NCBI GenBank assembly: GCA_037951105.1
Contig: JBAMJV010010094.1
Span: forward strand, 1 to 64,000
Length of the DNA: 64,000 nt
Direction: 5' to 3'
From: Echinarachnius parma
Lineage: Eukaryota; Echinodermata; Echinoidea; Clypeasteroida; Echinarachniidae
The notes beneath the pieces were generated by a model, which was not told the DNA's origin, did no database searches, and worked only from the letters and a program-made list of their open reading frames with translations. This document shows, one piece after another, positions 42,666 through 56,010 of this stretch. Both the position numbers and the translations under genes were made by a program. Numbering within the stretch: position 1 is the first letter of the stretch; the number at the start of each line of letters is the position of its first letter.

Positions 42666-44376
42666 TTGTTAAGGGTGGACTTTTTGATCAATTGCGTTCA
42701 CGCTGAACTTATAGCGATATAATATACTAGCGATAACGCGTCATAACTGTTAGTAAGCCTTCCTGATCGACCAAAATGAATAATTACAAAAATATGTAAA
42801 CCGTATAATCCTATTAGCTACACTTACAGACCTAGCGCCCCACTATTGTGTGGTAGAGTGCTATAAATGTATTATTGAACTGTTACAACCTTATAAATGC
42901 TTGTAACCGCTTATACCTCTATTGTATGTCGCTTGAATAGCGGTGCATTTTTTTTTTTTTTTGAGAGAGAATTATGGAATTATGATTTTGTAGAGAAATT
43001 ATTGTATGTCGGTTTGAATTGTCGTCCTTTCTATAAGTTCATAATAACGTTGTGGAAATATTGTAGTTGGGAATATTGAATGAGAAATGTCTGATTGTAT
43101 TTGTCAAGGGCTACCGCGCACACTGCGCTGTGCATTGTAAGAGTAACGATTGGATAGTATTGATTCAATGATTTAGTGATAAAAATCAAATTCCGTCATT
43201 CATTATTGTTATCTCGCCACCTTTTTAAGATTGATCTACGATCTTTTCCCTCCGGAATTGCGGGTTTGGTATTTTTCATTCGCCCAGAATGCGGAAAAGA
43301 GAAGAATGGTTTAAATATCTGCCGATTCATCATACATGCCAACCTATTTTTTAAAAGATTGTTCACTGATAATTACTATTCTACTTATCCTATCAACCCA
43401 CAATCGATCTTATCTAAAAATACATACTATTAAAATCGTTTCAATTATTCGACAAATGAATTGTAACTTAAACGTTAAAGGGATAACCAACCCTCCTGCT
43501 AGAATTTGTGTCACTTCACCCCCCCCCCCCCCCGACATGCCTGGGCCGTGGGAAAATAAAGGAACATAATACATTAAAAAATTGTCACTTTAGTTTTTTT
43601 AAAGACCACCCCACCCTCAAGAAAGAAAGACAATACAAAAGAAGGAGCAACAAACAAACAAAATCTTTTTGAGCATACATGTTTTGTTTTTAAGAATGAG
43701 TAGCCCCCACTCACAAACAAATCAACAAACCCCCAAACAAAATTTGTATTGTTTTATGTAGACTGGTACGGTTATCCCTACCCCAAACGAAAAGCAACAA
43801 ACACAAAACACACGGACACAACACTTAGTGTTTTAAGGACTAGTTAGTTACCCGAATCTAAACAATCAATCAGAAAAAAGCGAAATAAACAAACAAACAA
43901 ATAAACGGCAAACAAACACATACAAAATAAACACAAGTAAACAAACAAACACAAACATACAAACAACAAACACACGAAACACCACCACCAGAACCACAAT
44001 ACAAATCAACATGGTCATTGTGCAATTGCACAATTCGTACCCCCCCCCCCCCCCCCCCTCTTCGTTAATGCCCGTGGCTAACCCTATAGTTATACCACTA
44101 TTTACATTCATTTCTATTTTAATAACAATACAATAACGACACAATAACAACACCTGGTAGCGCGGCTCTATAATGGCCTTGTAGATATCAAATCATCTTC
44201 TTTAGAAAATTACAAAGCCGAACCTTTGGGCTTTAGCGAACATCGTATTGTAAACATGGTATAAAGGTGAATGACTTGATCAATGTTTTTTGTTGTGAAA
44301 ATAGATACAGAATGACAGAATAGAAGATGGATGTGGGTCGTGGGATTAGGCCTGGGTGCGTAACGGTGTTTCATTA
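42666..44376. other. Intronic, low-complexity patches only
   Basis: T run at 42949, C runs at 43519-43534 and 44041-44058, and A/C-rich 'aaacaaacaa' sequence at 43860-43980. No exon. Confidence 0.5.
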
Positions 44377-44380
44377 TTAA

Positions 44381-44802
44381 AGGGATATATCTAGTAACTT
44401 TGTTGACATGACTTGTGCAAAAAACTGACGAAGGGTTGGTTACATGACTGTGTATTTGAATGATCTGATACATGTCCACTGAGCATGCTGTAAGGGATGT
44501 GTGAAAATTCCATGGTACAGGACTGTCTATAATGACTGAGAAATGAGCGAAAGTGCAAAGCGACATTTGTTAACTCCTTACACTGACTCTGTACACAGTT
44601 TGAAATTCTCCACTAGAGAATTTCCAATCCGAACACTTCAATCATAAATATCTATAACGGACGAGAAATTCGAAATACTACATCAACTCCATGGTTATGG
44701 TTATATCGGTAATTCGAATACAAAATAATATACTTTAATGAGAACCGCTCGAGTTCTTAAAGAAAATTGTGATGATTTTGACATGTTGGTGACCAGATCC
44801 CT
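44381..44802 (+). mobile_element. TTAA-3 family element, copy 1
   Basis: AGGGATATATCTAGTAAC ... CAGATCCCT between TTAA sites (44377-44380, 44803-44806). Family landmarks are 'gtaactttgttgac', 'gatctgat(a)...tgtccac', 'atgagcgaaa.tgcaaag' and 'cttcaat(c)...aaatatct'. Other copies: 44900, 47831, 60325, 62145 and 63791. Confidence 0.87.
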
Positions 44803-44899
44803 TTAACGTGCTTTCCAAATATCAATGATCACGAACGACATACGAAACGACAGAATAGATGGAAGGGGATTAAGGTGTGTACCATTGTTTCATTTTTAA

Positions 44900-45513
44900 A
44901 GGGATCTAGTTACTTTGTTGTGCATTAAATGACGAAGGGTTTATAATGTGTATTTTCTGTGATCTGATGTACAGGGTGGCCCAGAAATAACGGAACGGGG
45001 TACTTGCCATACTAAAGACTCATGATGCCCGCCATACTGCATCGAGTAACGATCAACCGTGCGCCATTGTGAGTGTGCGTTCAGCCGTGTATAGAGAAGA
45101 AGGGGTACTAACAATGGTGCACGCATTGTACGTTACAAGTTGCTATGACGGGCATCATGTGTCTTCATTATAGCAAGCACCCCGTTCCGTTATTTCTGGG
45201 CCACCCTGTATATGTCCACTGTGTGATGCGTGGAAATTCCATGGTAAATTTATGTCATTATGACCGAGTAATGAGCGAAAGTGCAAAGTGGTATTCACTA
45301 ACTCATTGCGCTGACTTTGTACACAGTTTGAAATTCTCCGCCAGAGAATTTCAAATCCGAATACTTCAATCACACATAATAATAAATATGCAAATGTCTT
45401 TCTCATACAGCGAAGAAGATATTTGAAAACACCGAAACCTGTTCCATGCTTCTATTGGTAATACGAATATAGCGAGTAAAATTTGTTGATTTGGACAATG
45501 TTACTAGATCCCT
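44900..45513 (+). mobile_element. TTAA-3 family element, copy 2
   Basis: AGGGATCTAGTTACTTTG ... GTTACTAGATCCCT between TTAA sites (44896-44899, 45514-45517). It is interrupted by the MITE at 44972-45208. The flanking 85 bp ('tatcaatgatca.gaacgaca') are shared before and after, so copies 1 and 2 lie in a tandem duplication. Confidence 0.87.
44972..45208. mobile_element. Tc1/mariner-like MITE
   Basis: Terminal inverted repeat CAGGGTGGCCCAGAAATAAC at both ends, extending on to CGGAACGGGG. TA on each side (44970-44971 and 45209-45210). The 'CAGGGTG.CCCA' start and TA target are typical of the Tc1/mariner group. The inner arms also pair ('atgatgcccg'/'cgggcatcat'). 237 bp, non-coding. Confidence 0.85.
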
Positions 45514-45765
45514 TTAAATGTTTTCCATTATCAATGATCATGAACGACATACGAAACGGCATCAAAGATGGATGGGGGATTAGGGTACTATGTAACAGTG
45601 TTTTCTATTATTAAGGTAGGAATTGAATGTAGGTACACCTCATCCCCTTTCTGAGATACCGACAAAGGTAAACTTCATAGCAGGATATCCAATAACACTG
45701 ATACACCAAGTACACTCAGAGAGTTATCTGATATTATTGTATTTGCAATCTATACATCAGTGTAC

Positions 45766-45879
45766 ATTGGGTGATTTCAAGTATGGTGTTTAAGGCTGGT
45801 GTTAGTGTTTATTACACACAAACACCAGTTTGATACACACTAACACCAGCCCTAAACACCATACTTGAAATCACCCATT
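45766..45879. mobile_element. Palindromic MITE, TGGGTGATTTCAAG termini
   Basis: Near-perfect arms of about 45 bp (TGGGTGATTTCAAGTATGGT ... complement) around 'ttattacacacaaacaccag'. Non-coding. Confidence 0.8.
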
Positions 45880-45889
45880 GTAGTAGGTA

Positions 45890-46439
45890 ATAAAGAGGAT
45901 TTTAAAATATGTGCTGTTTTCTATAAATAAAAATGAATAAATAAATACATTTTAAAAATAATTTTAAAAAAGGATCGGACATAAATGGATAAAGTGTATA
46001 CACATCAACAACTTAGCTTGCTCTGTTAACCAAGCTAAAGTAAATTAATGTTTAAATAATATTTAAATCTGTATTTCATATTATACTTTGGATTTTACCA
46101 ACTCTCGCGCACTTGTCCAATATCATGAATATTATGAGATCGACGTTATTAACACAAGGGATATACAAATTATAAATCAACAAACAAATACGCCATGATA
46201 ACCATAATAGTGGATTGTCGTATAACAAGGAGCCCTGAGAAAAATAACTGTAACAAATAATCTAGGTACTAATATTATACCCACGTAGAATGTATGTGTA
46301 TTATAGTTCACAATTTGTGTCCATCGTTTTTGCATCCTTTTTATACCAATACCAAACCTTCGATCATAACAGTGTGAAACTACATACTCCTAATGATTGT
46401 TTTAATAATAATTTTGATCCGAATCATACTCTAACTGAC
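45890..46439. other. Intronic, no feature seen
   Basis: A/T-rich unique sequence. Confidence 0.4.
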
Positions 46440-46890
46440 ACGTATGCTATATGCTACGGAATCCAGTATATTCCTATATAAAGTGAGGCTAGCCTATGCA
46501 CTTGTGAGGTATATGTTTTTCATATCTAAAAATAAATTTGGGTTGGCTTCGTGTATGGACGTGGGACCTAATCATGATTTGTTTATATGATCAGAATCAC
46601 TTTACTCGATACGTATTTGATATAGTGCTACGACATCCATTATATTCCTATATAAAGTGAGGCTATAGCCTATGAAAATTGTGAGGTATATGTTTTTTCA
46701 TCTCTAAAAGAAATTTGGTTTGGCTTCGTGTTTGGACGTGGCACCTAATCATATACGTATATATGCTACAGAATCCAGTATATTCCTAAAGTATATAAAG
46801 TGAGGCTAGTCTATAATATTGTGAGGTATATGTTTTTCATCTCGAACAAAAATTTGGGTCGGCTTCGTGTTTTGGACTTGGGGACCTAAT
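46440..46890. repeat. Three tandem units of about 150-170 bp
   Basis: Each has 'atattcctatataaagtgag' (the third 'atattcctaaagtatataaa'), then 'gtgaggtatatgttttt' and 'ggcttcgtgttttggac'. Units start near 46440, 46610 and 46755. Confidence 0.85.
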
Positions 46891-47826
46891 CACCTAATCC
46901 CATGTGGCTGCCAGCTGGTCGGTTCTCGTCACATTAGACGCGAATTAATGACAACTGCTGCTGGCCCAACCAAGTTCATAATAATCATAATATCCTCATC
47001 GCGAGGATGGAAAACTGGGGCTGATGTTTGTATATTTAAAGGTAAGTTAAGGGTTTAGCATCTCTAACTTACAGTAAGGCTGATGATTGTATATTAAAGA
47101 TGAGTTTAGCCTATTGAGGGTATTGCATCTTTATTCTCTACCATATTTAAAGACAATTATTGTATTAGTAAGTTTAGGCAATGTGTTTGAATCTTTAGCA
47201 GGGACTTAGTAACATTGTCAAAAATCAACAAAACTTAAATTCATAAAAGTGTTTATTTAAATTATTGAGATAAGGAGAAATATACACAATTTCCCTCGAT
47301 AGTATACGTATAACCTTACGTACAATGAAGAAGAAAAAAAAACAGATAAAGAACAACGTAGTGACAAAAGTTAAATACCTAGTTTTCGATTTACACTATG
47401 AGATTACACCAACGCAGACCAACGTCTGTAACTCCAAAGAACAAAATAAACGCACAGGTACTATTTGTTTGCAACCGCCTTGGTCATCTTGTAGTTCGTT
47501 TTTTTTTTTTTGTTATGGGGTGGGGATATGAGTTGTTCGCTGTTTAGACTTGGAACCGATTTATTTACGATTCGGGGGCCGTCTTTATTTCCCCATTTCA
47601 AAGCGGAAGACTCTTTTAGCTACAAATGTTCGTCGTATATCTGTCATTCTGAGAATGCAAGAATGCGCGGATGACCCCATGCGAACAAACGTGTGTGATT
47701 TTGTCGGCATAATATACAATGTACATGTATAGTAGATCCATATTTGCAACATTTACTAATAATTGAAGAGTTCATACACATGTATAGGAAAACCGATCAA
47801 AACATTGTGTGTTCATCAATTCGAGC
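46891..47826. other. Intronic, no gene seen
   Basis: Unique sequence with a T run near 47500. Open frames of 60-70 codons lack any family resemblance. Confidence 0.4.
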
Positions 47827-47830
47827 TTAA

Positions 47831-48194
47831 AGGGATCTAGTAACTTTGTTGACAAGTGCAAAAAGTGATGCATTGTTAATAACAAATTTATATTGGTGTG
47901 ATCTGATATGTCCAGAAAGTAATGTGAGAAAATTTCAAGTTAATTGAATATTTGGCCGAGAAATTAGCAAAAATGCAAAGAGATATTCACTTACTCATTG
48001 CACTTACTTTTTACATGGCTGAAAAGGTCCCGTATATAGATAATTTCATACCTGAACACTTCAATCGTAAATATCTTTTGAACAAAATGGAAATTTGAAA
48101 AACCGAAACCTGTCCCGTGCTTTTATTGCTAATATGAATATGATATAGGTATGAGAGAACCACTAGAGTTCCAAGTAAGTTTACTAAGTCCCTC
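47831..48194 (+). mobile_element. TTAA-3 family element, copy 3
   Basis: AGGGATCTAGTAACTTTGTT after TTAA (47827-47830), ending 'tttactaagtccct'; the right TTAA has changed to CTAA. Confidence 0.82.
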
Positions 48195-48204
48195 TAAAGG
48201 ATAC

Positions 48205-48345
48205 AATGTCGTTGAGTTTTGGTAAAGAGACTAAAGTTTTGGTCAAACTGAATTTTAGTAACCAAATCCTGCACCATTGCATTACAAACTAATACATTTT
48301 GTAGTTATAACTTCACCATGCTCGAAAGGAATAAAGAATATATTA
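48205..48345 (-). mobile_element. TTAA-1 fragment
   Basis: 'gttgagttttggtaaagaga' through 'cttcaccatgctcgaaagga' matches one end of the family. Confidence 0.8.
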
Positions 48346-48399
48346 TAGCCATTTATGCTACTCTTCAGAAATGTATGAGTTTACATTATTTTCTTGAAT

Positions 48400-48725
48400 G
48401 ATGTGCATATTTTGTATATTATGTGAACATATCCTGTACATGCCTCCTCCCTTCCGCCTGTCTAATTAGTGACAACCTTTATTCGCTAATTAACGAGCAC
48501 TATCTAGTCATTTTACTCTACGTTTTCCAAAAAATGAAGCCCTTTTTGTTATTAAACTCCTCTTTAAAATATCATGAGTTAACATTTCTTGAATTTGATG
48601 TACATATTTTGTATTATGTGAACATATCCTGTACATGCCTCCTCCCTTCCGTGGTTCCGCCTATTAAAAAAGTCTGTCTAATTAGTGACAACCCATATTC
48701 GCTAATTAACGAGCCCTATCTGACA
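48400..48725. repeat. Tandem duplication, about 195 bp
   Basis: 'gaacatatcctgtacatgcc' at 48425 and 48620, with shared 'tctaattagtgacaacc' and 'ctaattaacgagc' following. The second copy has an extra 20 bp. Confidence 0.88.
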
Positions 48726-48815
48726 GTCACAATGCTTCCGTACTGATTGACAGTTGAAGAGGCCCGCCCTGTTATACACAAAGAAGAATTAAGAGAGGGA
48801 AAGGGAAGAGAAAAG

Positions 48816-49152
<337 letters not shown>

Positions 49153-49199
49153 TGAAGGAGGGATGGAGGGAGAGGGGTATGATATAAATACTAAAAAGG

Positions 49200-50257
49200 G
49201 CCACTGGGAGTGGGAAGGAGAGAGAGAGAGAGTACCGTTAAGAAAAGTCTAACAATATAATGATACTTATCATTGCTAAGTTATAGCATGCAGGAAGAAT
49301 ATTGTTTGTCGGCTCTATAGCAGAAAGAAGGAGAGAGCGAGGCCGAGAGACAAAAATAACAGAGGAAACAAAAGTAATTTTATAAGGAAATAATAGCGCA
49401 TGACAGAAATCAAGTCTTTCATGTACTAATTAGTGGCGTAGCTAGGATTTTCCAGTTGGGGGCACCGTACCAGGGGGGCCTCGTATTTTCATGAGGGGTC
49501 TCAGGTTTTTCCTTGACAGCAAGGCCAAGAAGAAGAAAAAAAGGGTCTTAACTTTTGTAGGTGCATCAAAATGATAATGTTTGATATTTACCTTATCATC
49601 TGACAAGAAGGATAAATGGTCTCCGCCACTAGCAAACAAAACTACTTCACCATTTTGTTTGTAATACTATAGAAGTGCCCGATGATTTAGTTTGCCATTC
49701 AAAACGGAACCATCTTTGTATCACGTCTTACAGGTTCGATAGGCATGATAAGGGGTATCATCATATGCTATACCTCACCCTTCCCCAGTGCCTGTAGCAT
49801 GTTAAATTGTACCTATTACATTTAAAAATTAAAACATATATTTTCGTGACCCCATATCTACCCAACCTGTCTCCTCGCCCTCTTTTGACCTTCCGGAAGT
49901 CGAGGTCAAGTCGTTTTATTACTCTTGATTTCTTTTCTTTCAAAAAATGGGATGGATTCCTGATTTGTTGTTGACGGTTTCCCGTAATAATTCTGTCACT
50001 TTCTGTCGGCGCCTGTTCACAAAATGTCACATAAAGTGACAAAGAAAACGCGTACCTTGGAATTTGGAAAATACATGTACTTTGGTCATGGAGTTCTCAA
50101 TTTGCACTCCGTATAAACAATTATCTTTTGTTCACCTTATACCGTTTGGGTTGTTAATTTGATATGATATTAATTATATAGTATGGAATTATGTTACCCT
50201 CGCTTGATTATAAGTCATTGAATTTCATGTTTCGTATTTTGGTGACAATATCAACCC
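49200..50257. other. Intronic, no gene seen
   Basis: Includes 'agtggcgtagctaggatttt' at 49432, a phrase that recurs in degenerate form near 51565, 62955 and 63357 next to G/C runs, probably repeat ends. Confidence 0.45.
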
Positions 50258-50759
50258 TCAAAACTCTCGTAGTAGTTTTGGTAAGGCTGAGCTTTAGTAA
50301 CCAAAGTCTGCACAATAACATAACAAACTAATAGTCATAACTCCACCATGCTCGAGAGGTATAGCAAATTACAAATGACTAAGTAAAAAGCCTGTTATCA
50401 TTCAAAAAGATCCATTAAAACACAAGAGGGCGCTCTCTGAAAAAGCATTGGTTTCAACAATTTTTCATACAAAATTATGCATGTGATGTTTTGTTGAAAT
50501 AATGAATAAATAGAGAGATCATCAACAACTATTTAAACACCTCTTTTGAAAATGTTTGAAATAGTGTAAAGCATTTTGTTATTTTTTTTAAATCATCGAA
50601 TAAATCTTGGCCCCAGATTTATTCCGATTGGATATATATTTATTGCCATTTCAGCCGTTTCTGAACCGATTTTGATCAATAAAGTTTATTCTGCCATTAA
50701 AATTGTATAAAACAAAATATTTCGTGCAGCGCCCTCTATACCATAACTGAACTACCCCT
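50258..50759 (-). mobile_element. TTAA-1 family element, left end decayed
   Basis: 'gtagttttggtaaggctgag' to 'aactgaactacccct' with TTAA at 50760-50763. It contains the family words 'gaccgatttt/aaaatcggttcag' in inverted orientation. Confidence 0.8.
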
Positions 50760-50904
50760 TTAAATATTATATTGGCTTACAAATTCATACCGTAAAATAG
50801 ACTGCAGCTGTATGGCGTTAATCTCAACAGCAATACACAATGTTATGTCAGTAATATGTAGTTGTATTAACACAAAACATGTCTTTTAAATTTAATAATT
50901 CAAA

Positions 50905-51060
50905 TAATGTTGTGATTGATATATCGCCTAATAAGCGCTTAACAAATATACTCCGGTCATCGGACATACTCTCGCAATCAATCTGCATGTGACGTGCACT
51001 TTCTGCTCCCTTAGGAGCAATGCATTATGGCAGCCATGCAGGTGAGGCGCGCTCAACGGT
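50905..51060 (-). mobile_element. SINE fragment, degenerate
   Basis: 'atatcgcctaataagcgctt' and 'ctcccttaggagcaatgc' correspond to the tail and body of the SINE at 30896-31255. Confidence 0.65.
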
Positions 51061-53564
51061 GTAGTATACACGTATAATTGCGATGATACACGTACCACGC
51101 CTACCTGAGTAATCTCAAAATACACATAACTCCAGTCTGCATACGGACGATATACTGTATAATTGGTGGTAATATCCGAATTAAGATGAGTTCATTAAAA
51201 GTGATTGATACGCACCCCGGCGATGATTGAACTTGACAAATTGCTCGATCTTCATTTCCATCGATGGTCCTAGACTAGGGTACTGGTACCGGTAGGTGGG
51301 CCGTTACCCCCGGGGTGTTTAGGTGACCCGTTCACCCCAATCCCAGCTCGTTCACCGCAGGTTCATGCCCCGCGCGCTTCTGTTTATTTTGCGATTCCCG
51401 TCAGATTTGTATATATACATCCGCGAAGATGATAACCCCTCCGCATGTTGATTTTGCAATTTTAGTCGGATTTGTTCGCGATCGTGATCATTATCCGCTA
51501 TTTATTTAGGCTAAATTATGATTTATGGTATTATCTCGCGGAGTGATGGATATGGATTGAGATAGTGGCGTAGATAAGTGAGGTGAGCAAGGGTGAGAGC
51601 TAGGAACATCCCTGTACGAGTTTGTTTCCTCCTCATTGCCGCTATTCTCTTCCGTGGAATACAACACTTGATGCATCCCCTAGTACCCCACCCAAAAGTG
51701 TATGCCACTGCGTGCCCCACGAAATAATTATACCCCAAAATGGTTAAAAGGGGTAAAAATGATTAACCCTAGATAAACAAAGAAACATAACAACATATAT
51801 ATATATATATATATATAATTCATCCAGTAATCGTCGTGCCCTCCCCGACCGACCTCTTCCAAACAGTATACCAGTTACCATGGTTACCACCACCTTACCG
51901 AAATCTCTGTCCCATGTCTTAGGGATTGCGTCTCTCGGATTGTGATGATATAAAGAGCGGTCCCAGGGACCCAGACGAAACATAATTGATTGAACGCGTC
52001 TGATAAAAAACAACATGTAACCAACACTTCTTAGCTCAGCATCTATGTTAGATTTTGCTACTTGGCTACACCCATATCAGTACCCCCAAGCCCCCTCCCC
52101 CTCCCCCTCCCCCTCCCCTCCCCCACTCCTGAATCAAATGAAGATACTTGTATACAAGAAAATCATAGAATTATGTTGCGAGGCAAGAACGATGATGGTA
52201 TCAGGATGTGTTGTAGTCGATCGAAAATCAATATTAGTTGCACTATAAGGGACCTGCCTAACAATGTTAACGTCATTGAAAGAATTTTCTGAATGTATTT
52301 AAAGAGATTTCAATGAGATTGACTATAGTGATTATGATTTACATTTGATTCACTTTGCCATATTATTATATCATATAATATCAGGGGTCTAGCTGCCTTT
52401 GCCTGTATACCGTATAGACTGAAATAATTGTGATATTATACAGGACTGGTAGGGAAGTATGACTCTGTGAAACCGCCGAATTATCAGGATACTAAGTTTT
52501 CAGGCCTATTCCTGCACACCCTCTCATTATTATATACGTGAAGGTTAACCATCTCAAACCATCTCATAGCTATGAGGGTAGGGGCGGGGGTAACGCCGGG
52601 GTTTAATTGGCCCACCCCGTCCCCACCCCCATCACCTCTGTGGAAATTCCCACCCTGTCCCCATGAACACCTCAGGATGCTCCCATTCTCTTATTACGTT
52701 AACCATTACAACAACAAAAACCTGTTCTTGGCTTAGGGTGTGTGTGGGGGTGGGGGAGGCCTGGGGAGTGGGTATAATAAAGGGGGTTATGGCCACTTAC
52801 CCCCACCCGCAATGATGAAATTCTCATCCCCATCCCCTTGTGTCCGTGTCATTATCAACTGAAGAGGGAGGTGAGGGGGTAGACAGGGGCAGTTTTCCAA
52901 GAAGGGGGGGGGGGGGGGGGCAGCTAGTGGCAAAACAAATATTAAATCCCCACCCCATCCCCACCCCTCACACCCACACACAAACACACACACACAAAGA
53001 AGCAGAAGCCGTACAGTTATAGGGATATTATTCCCACATATTTATAGTGAGTTGGGAAAAGGGTGCCAGAATGTACGCGTATGGGGGTTACCCGCCCCCC
53101 CCCCCCCCCTTCCACATTTCTTAGCTAGGCCTATACAGTATATATGCTTCCGAAAATAATGATTGCAGTCAAGACGAATTTCCAACCAGATCTGTATTCG
53201 TGGCAGACATGCATCGGGGGTCAATATGAGGGACACGTGTACTAGTTGAGTATCAATTTACAAAACCGTTTGTAATACGGGATATCCAATGGCCGGGTAA
53301 TTTATTTTCATACCGTAATTCCCTAAACAAAATAATCTTGATTATTAATTTCTTTAAAAGTCTCATGCCATATTTTACACTTAACTTCATAGGAAGACCA
53401 TCCTATAATGTTACGGTTGCAGAAAATAAATGTTGGCTTGTTCAGGTACATCTCTTTACTGTTCTAGTAGATATCCAACGACTAGGCTATTATAGATTCT
53501 ATATCGTAATTCGCAACATGCGAACACGGGCAAAAGGTTGATATGCTGTGTATGCCTACTACGT
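51061..53564. other. Intronic, low-complexity patches only
   Basis: (AT)n at 51797-51818, (CCCCCT)n at 52088-52125, C/G-rich 'ccccacccc' text at 52570-52980, a G17 run at 52905 and a C run at 53094-53109. No exon with coding sense. Confidence 0.5.
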
Positions 53565-53850
53565 TTGTCCTTCAGCAAGACAATTAATCCACAACAATTG
53601 CTGCTCTTTACCCAGGTGTATAAATGGGTACCGTCCATGGTCTGGTGTTAATTAGCATTTGCGCCATCATCAGTGGCAGCACGGCTAGTATGCTCCCCGG
53701 GGAGTTGAGAAAGTATGCAATATCATTGTGTGGGTTTGAAATGTACCTGATGACCATGGGTAATAAATAATAATAATTATGCGCCTCGGAATAGGTTACT
53801 AGTACCTAGATAGATGGCGCTTTATAAATGCTTGATATTATTATTATTAG
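53565..53850 (+). mobile_element. SINE, headless
   Basis: Body 'gtccttcagcaagacaatta', 'cccaggtgtataaatgggta', 'gctccccggggagt', then a 3' part 'gatggcgctttataaatgct' and an ATT-rich end. A related tail variant to 30896-31255. Confidence 0.82.
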
Positions 53851-53884
53851 TATTTTTGATAAAATTCGGATTTATAACGGTATA

Positions 53885-54060
53885 GTATTTTGTCCACTGA
53901 TTGATGTGTGAAAGTTTTTATGACGAATGAGTTTCACATCACCGAGGATTGGGCGAGAATGCAAAGTGCTATTTTCTGATTGATATACTGTATAATATAC
54001 CATAGGTTTGTAAACAGTTGAAATAGTCCTCACTTTTTTTCAAATTTAAATTACATTCTA
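53885..54060 (+). mobile_element. TTAA-3 fragment, degenerate
   Basis: 'ttgtccactgattgatgtgt', 'gggcgagaatgcaaagtgct' and 'gtaaacagttgaaatagtcc' follow the family order. Confidence 0.55.
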
Positions 54061-54646
54061 TATGTAATGTTGCATGATACACATACACACAGTTGTACGT
54101 ATGTAGAATCAGGAATCAGGAAAAACTTCCATCATGTTCATATACCGTTTGTTCATAAATATAATGAATATTACCCCGGTTGCTCATTTTTGTTTCATCC
54201 CGTAACAATTGGGTACACGTGTGCTAGAGAGTAGCATCTTTCAAAACCTTATGACTTATGTTGTAGAGGATATCCAATGACTGAATTGAATTATTCAGTT
54301 TCATACCGTAAATCCCCACTCGTGATTCGTGCAGTTATGTTACGTTTAGTATCGTTTATGACCATGATAACTAGTACACGTACATGCAACATTTTAACAG
54401 ACCGATTCGTGATGTTACAACCATTCATTGCCATGAGTAAAGGGACTATGTCAGGTAAGCATGTTGGTCTAGCGGTTGCTAAGAACGCAATCGCCTTGCT
54501 AGGCACTAGCAATAGGTAGCAAAAACCAAACGCAAGGCCTTGTTTGAATTGTTGTATACCAGCAGCATTGAATGTACAACTCCCGACGCATTGCCGGTGA
54601 ACAAACAACTGTATTAACATAAGTTCGACAAGGGTCTAGACTAGAC
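54061..54646. other. Intronic, no gene seen
   Basis: Shares 'atatccaatg' and 'tttcataccgtaa' with 53280-53320, a faint repeat. No exon. Confidence 0.4.
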
Positions 54647-55025
54647 TAGTTGGTTGGTCGGTTGGTTGGTTGGTTGATTGGTTGATCATGTTGGTTGGTT
54701 GGTGGGTTGGTCGGTCGGTCGGTTGGTCGGTTGGTCGGTTGGTCGGTTGGTCGGTTGGTCGGTCGGTTGGTTGGTCGGTCGGTTGGTTGGTTGGTCGGTT
54801 GGTTGGTTGGTTGGTTGATTGGTCGATTGGTCGATTGGTTGATTGGTCGATTGGTTGGTTGGTTGGTCGGTCGGTTGGTTGGTTGGTTTGTCATGTTGGT
54901 TGGTTGGTTGGTTGGTTGGTTGGTTGGTTGGTTGGTTGGTCGGTCGGTGGGTCGGTCGGTCGGTCGGTCGGTCGGTCGGTCGGTCGGTCGGTCGGTCGGT
55001 CGGTCGGTCGGTCGGTCGGTCGGTT
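54647..55025. repeat. (GGTT)n/(GGTC)n microsatellite
   Basis: About 95 tetranucleotides alternating GGTT and GGTC, with a pure GGTC block at the right (about 54950-55023). The Pro/Thr-Asn and Val-Gly-Trp/Arg frames are artefacts. Confidence 0.97.
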
Positions 55026-55126
55026 GCTTGTTTTTGGTGTTTTTTTCTTCAAACATGACATGCGCGTTCAAACAATGTTGATTGTTTACGTCAGTGACCG
55101 CCCTTTATCGTGACCATCCGATAGAC

Positions 55127-55195
55127 GCAGCATTGCTTTGAACTCGGTCCGATTAGTGCGAAGAGCAGAGCTCTGACCACTAGACCTGGTAACCT
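55127..55195 (-). mobile_element. tRNA-derived SINE head, decayed
   Basis: The minus strand reads 'tctagtggtcagagctctgc' (A-box-like) and later 'ccgagttcaaagc' (B-box-like) at about tRNA spacing. No body follows. Confidence 0.45.
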
Positions 55196-55254
55196 CTTCG
55201 CATATTATATCCTGCCTACATTTTCTTTTACGAGCTGTACACCATTCTTTATGT

Positions 55255-55380
55255 TCGTCAGTCGTTTCTGGCAGTCAGACCAAGGAGGTATTACCTTGGT
55301 CAGACACAAGTCACCTAGCTTTTTAAAAAGCTATACATGCTAGACGGCTACCAGCTACTGACTTGACTGACTCTTTACTC
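55255..55380. repeat. Short inverted repeats
   Basis: 'gtcagaccaagg' ... 'ccttggtcagac' (55276-55306) and 'tagctttttaaaaagcta' (55317-55334). Confidence 0.7.
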
Positions 55381-55711
55381 ATGATGCACGCAGATAACAG
55401 CCTACAGAGTAAGCAGCGGGATACTTGTAATTGGTCATCGGGTTCGGCTAAATTTAGTTTACGCCCTTATTTCCGGTAAAATCGCCAGATTTTGTCCTCA
55501 AAATGCACCTTCTGTCATGTCAGTCGCTGCATGCAGCTGATTGAGCAAAGTGTCATGTCTGAGAAGGAATATAACTTTGGCAGGGAAATCAAAATTTCTG
55601 ATAGACTGATACAGTATTGAAAAGAGGAGGAATGTGCACGTTGAAACTGTGTATCTGCATGTGAATCAGAAATGTTCAACCAGAATTGCATCGTAGTCAT
55701 GGTTCAACAGT

Positions 55712-56010
55712 TTGGAGGTGTTGTGGCACGATTGGATAGGCGCTTGACTACCAAGCCAGGGAGCCGGGTTCGAACCCAGATCGATGCCGCCAATACAGCA
55801 CTAGTGTCCTTCAGCAAGGTACTTTATCCACATTGCTGCTCCCCGCCCAGGTGTAATATGGGTACTTGGCATGAATGAGGGTGTGTATAAAGCATGAGTG
55901 CACTATAAAGTAGCACCTGCTGGAATGCTCTCCAGGGAGTGGAGAGAGTGCACAATATAGTGCGGAAGTGTATAATTGGCCGAGTTATAAATATTAGAGG
56001 CAGGTCCCTC
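55712..56010 (+). mobile_element. tRNA-derived SINE, second subfamily
   Basis: Head GTGGCACGATTGGATAGGCG (A box), anticodon-loop-like CTACCAA, B box GGTTCGAACCC; body 'ccttcagcaaggtactttat', 'cccaggtgtaatatgggtac' and 'ctccagggagtggag'. The tail differs from 30896-31255. Confidence 0.85.

Noticed and set aside
54646-55113. Open frames of 128-147 codons rich in Val-Gly-Trp-Leu or Pro-Thr-Asn-Gln
   Set aside because: They come from the GGTT/GGTC tetranucleotide array.
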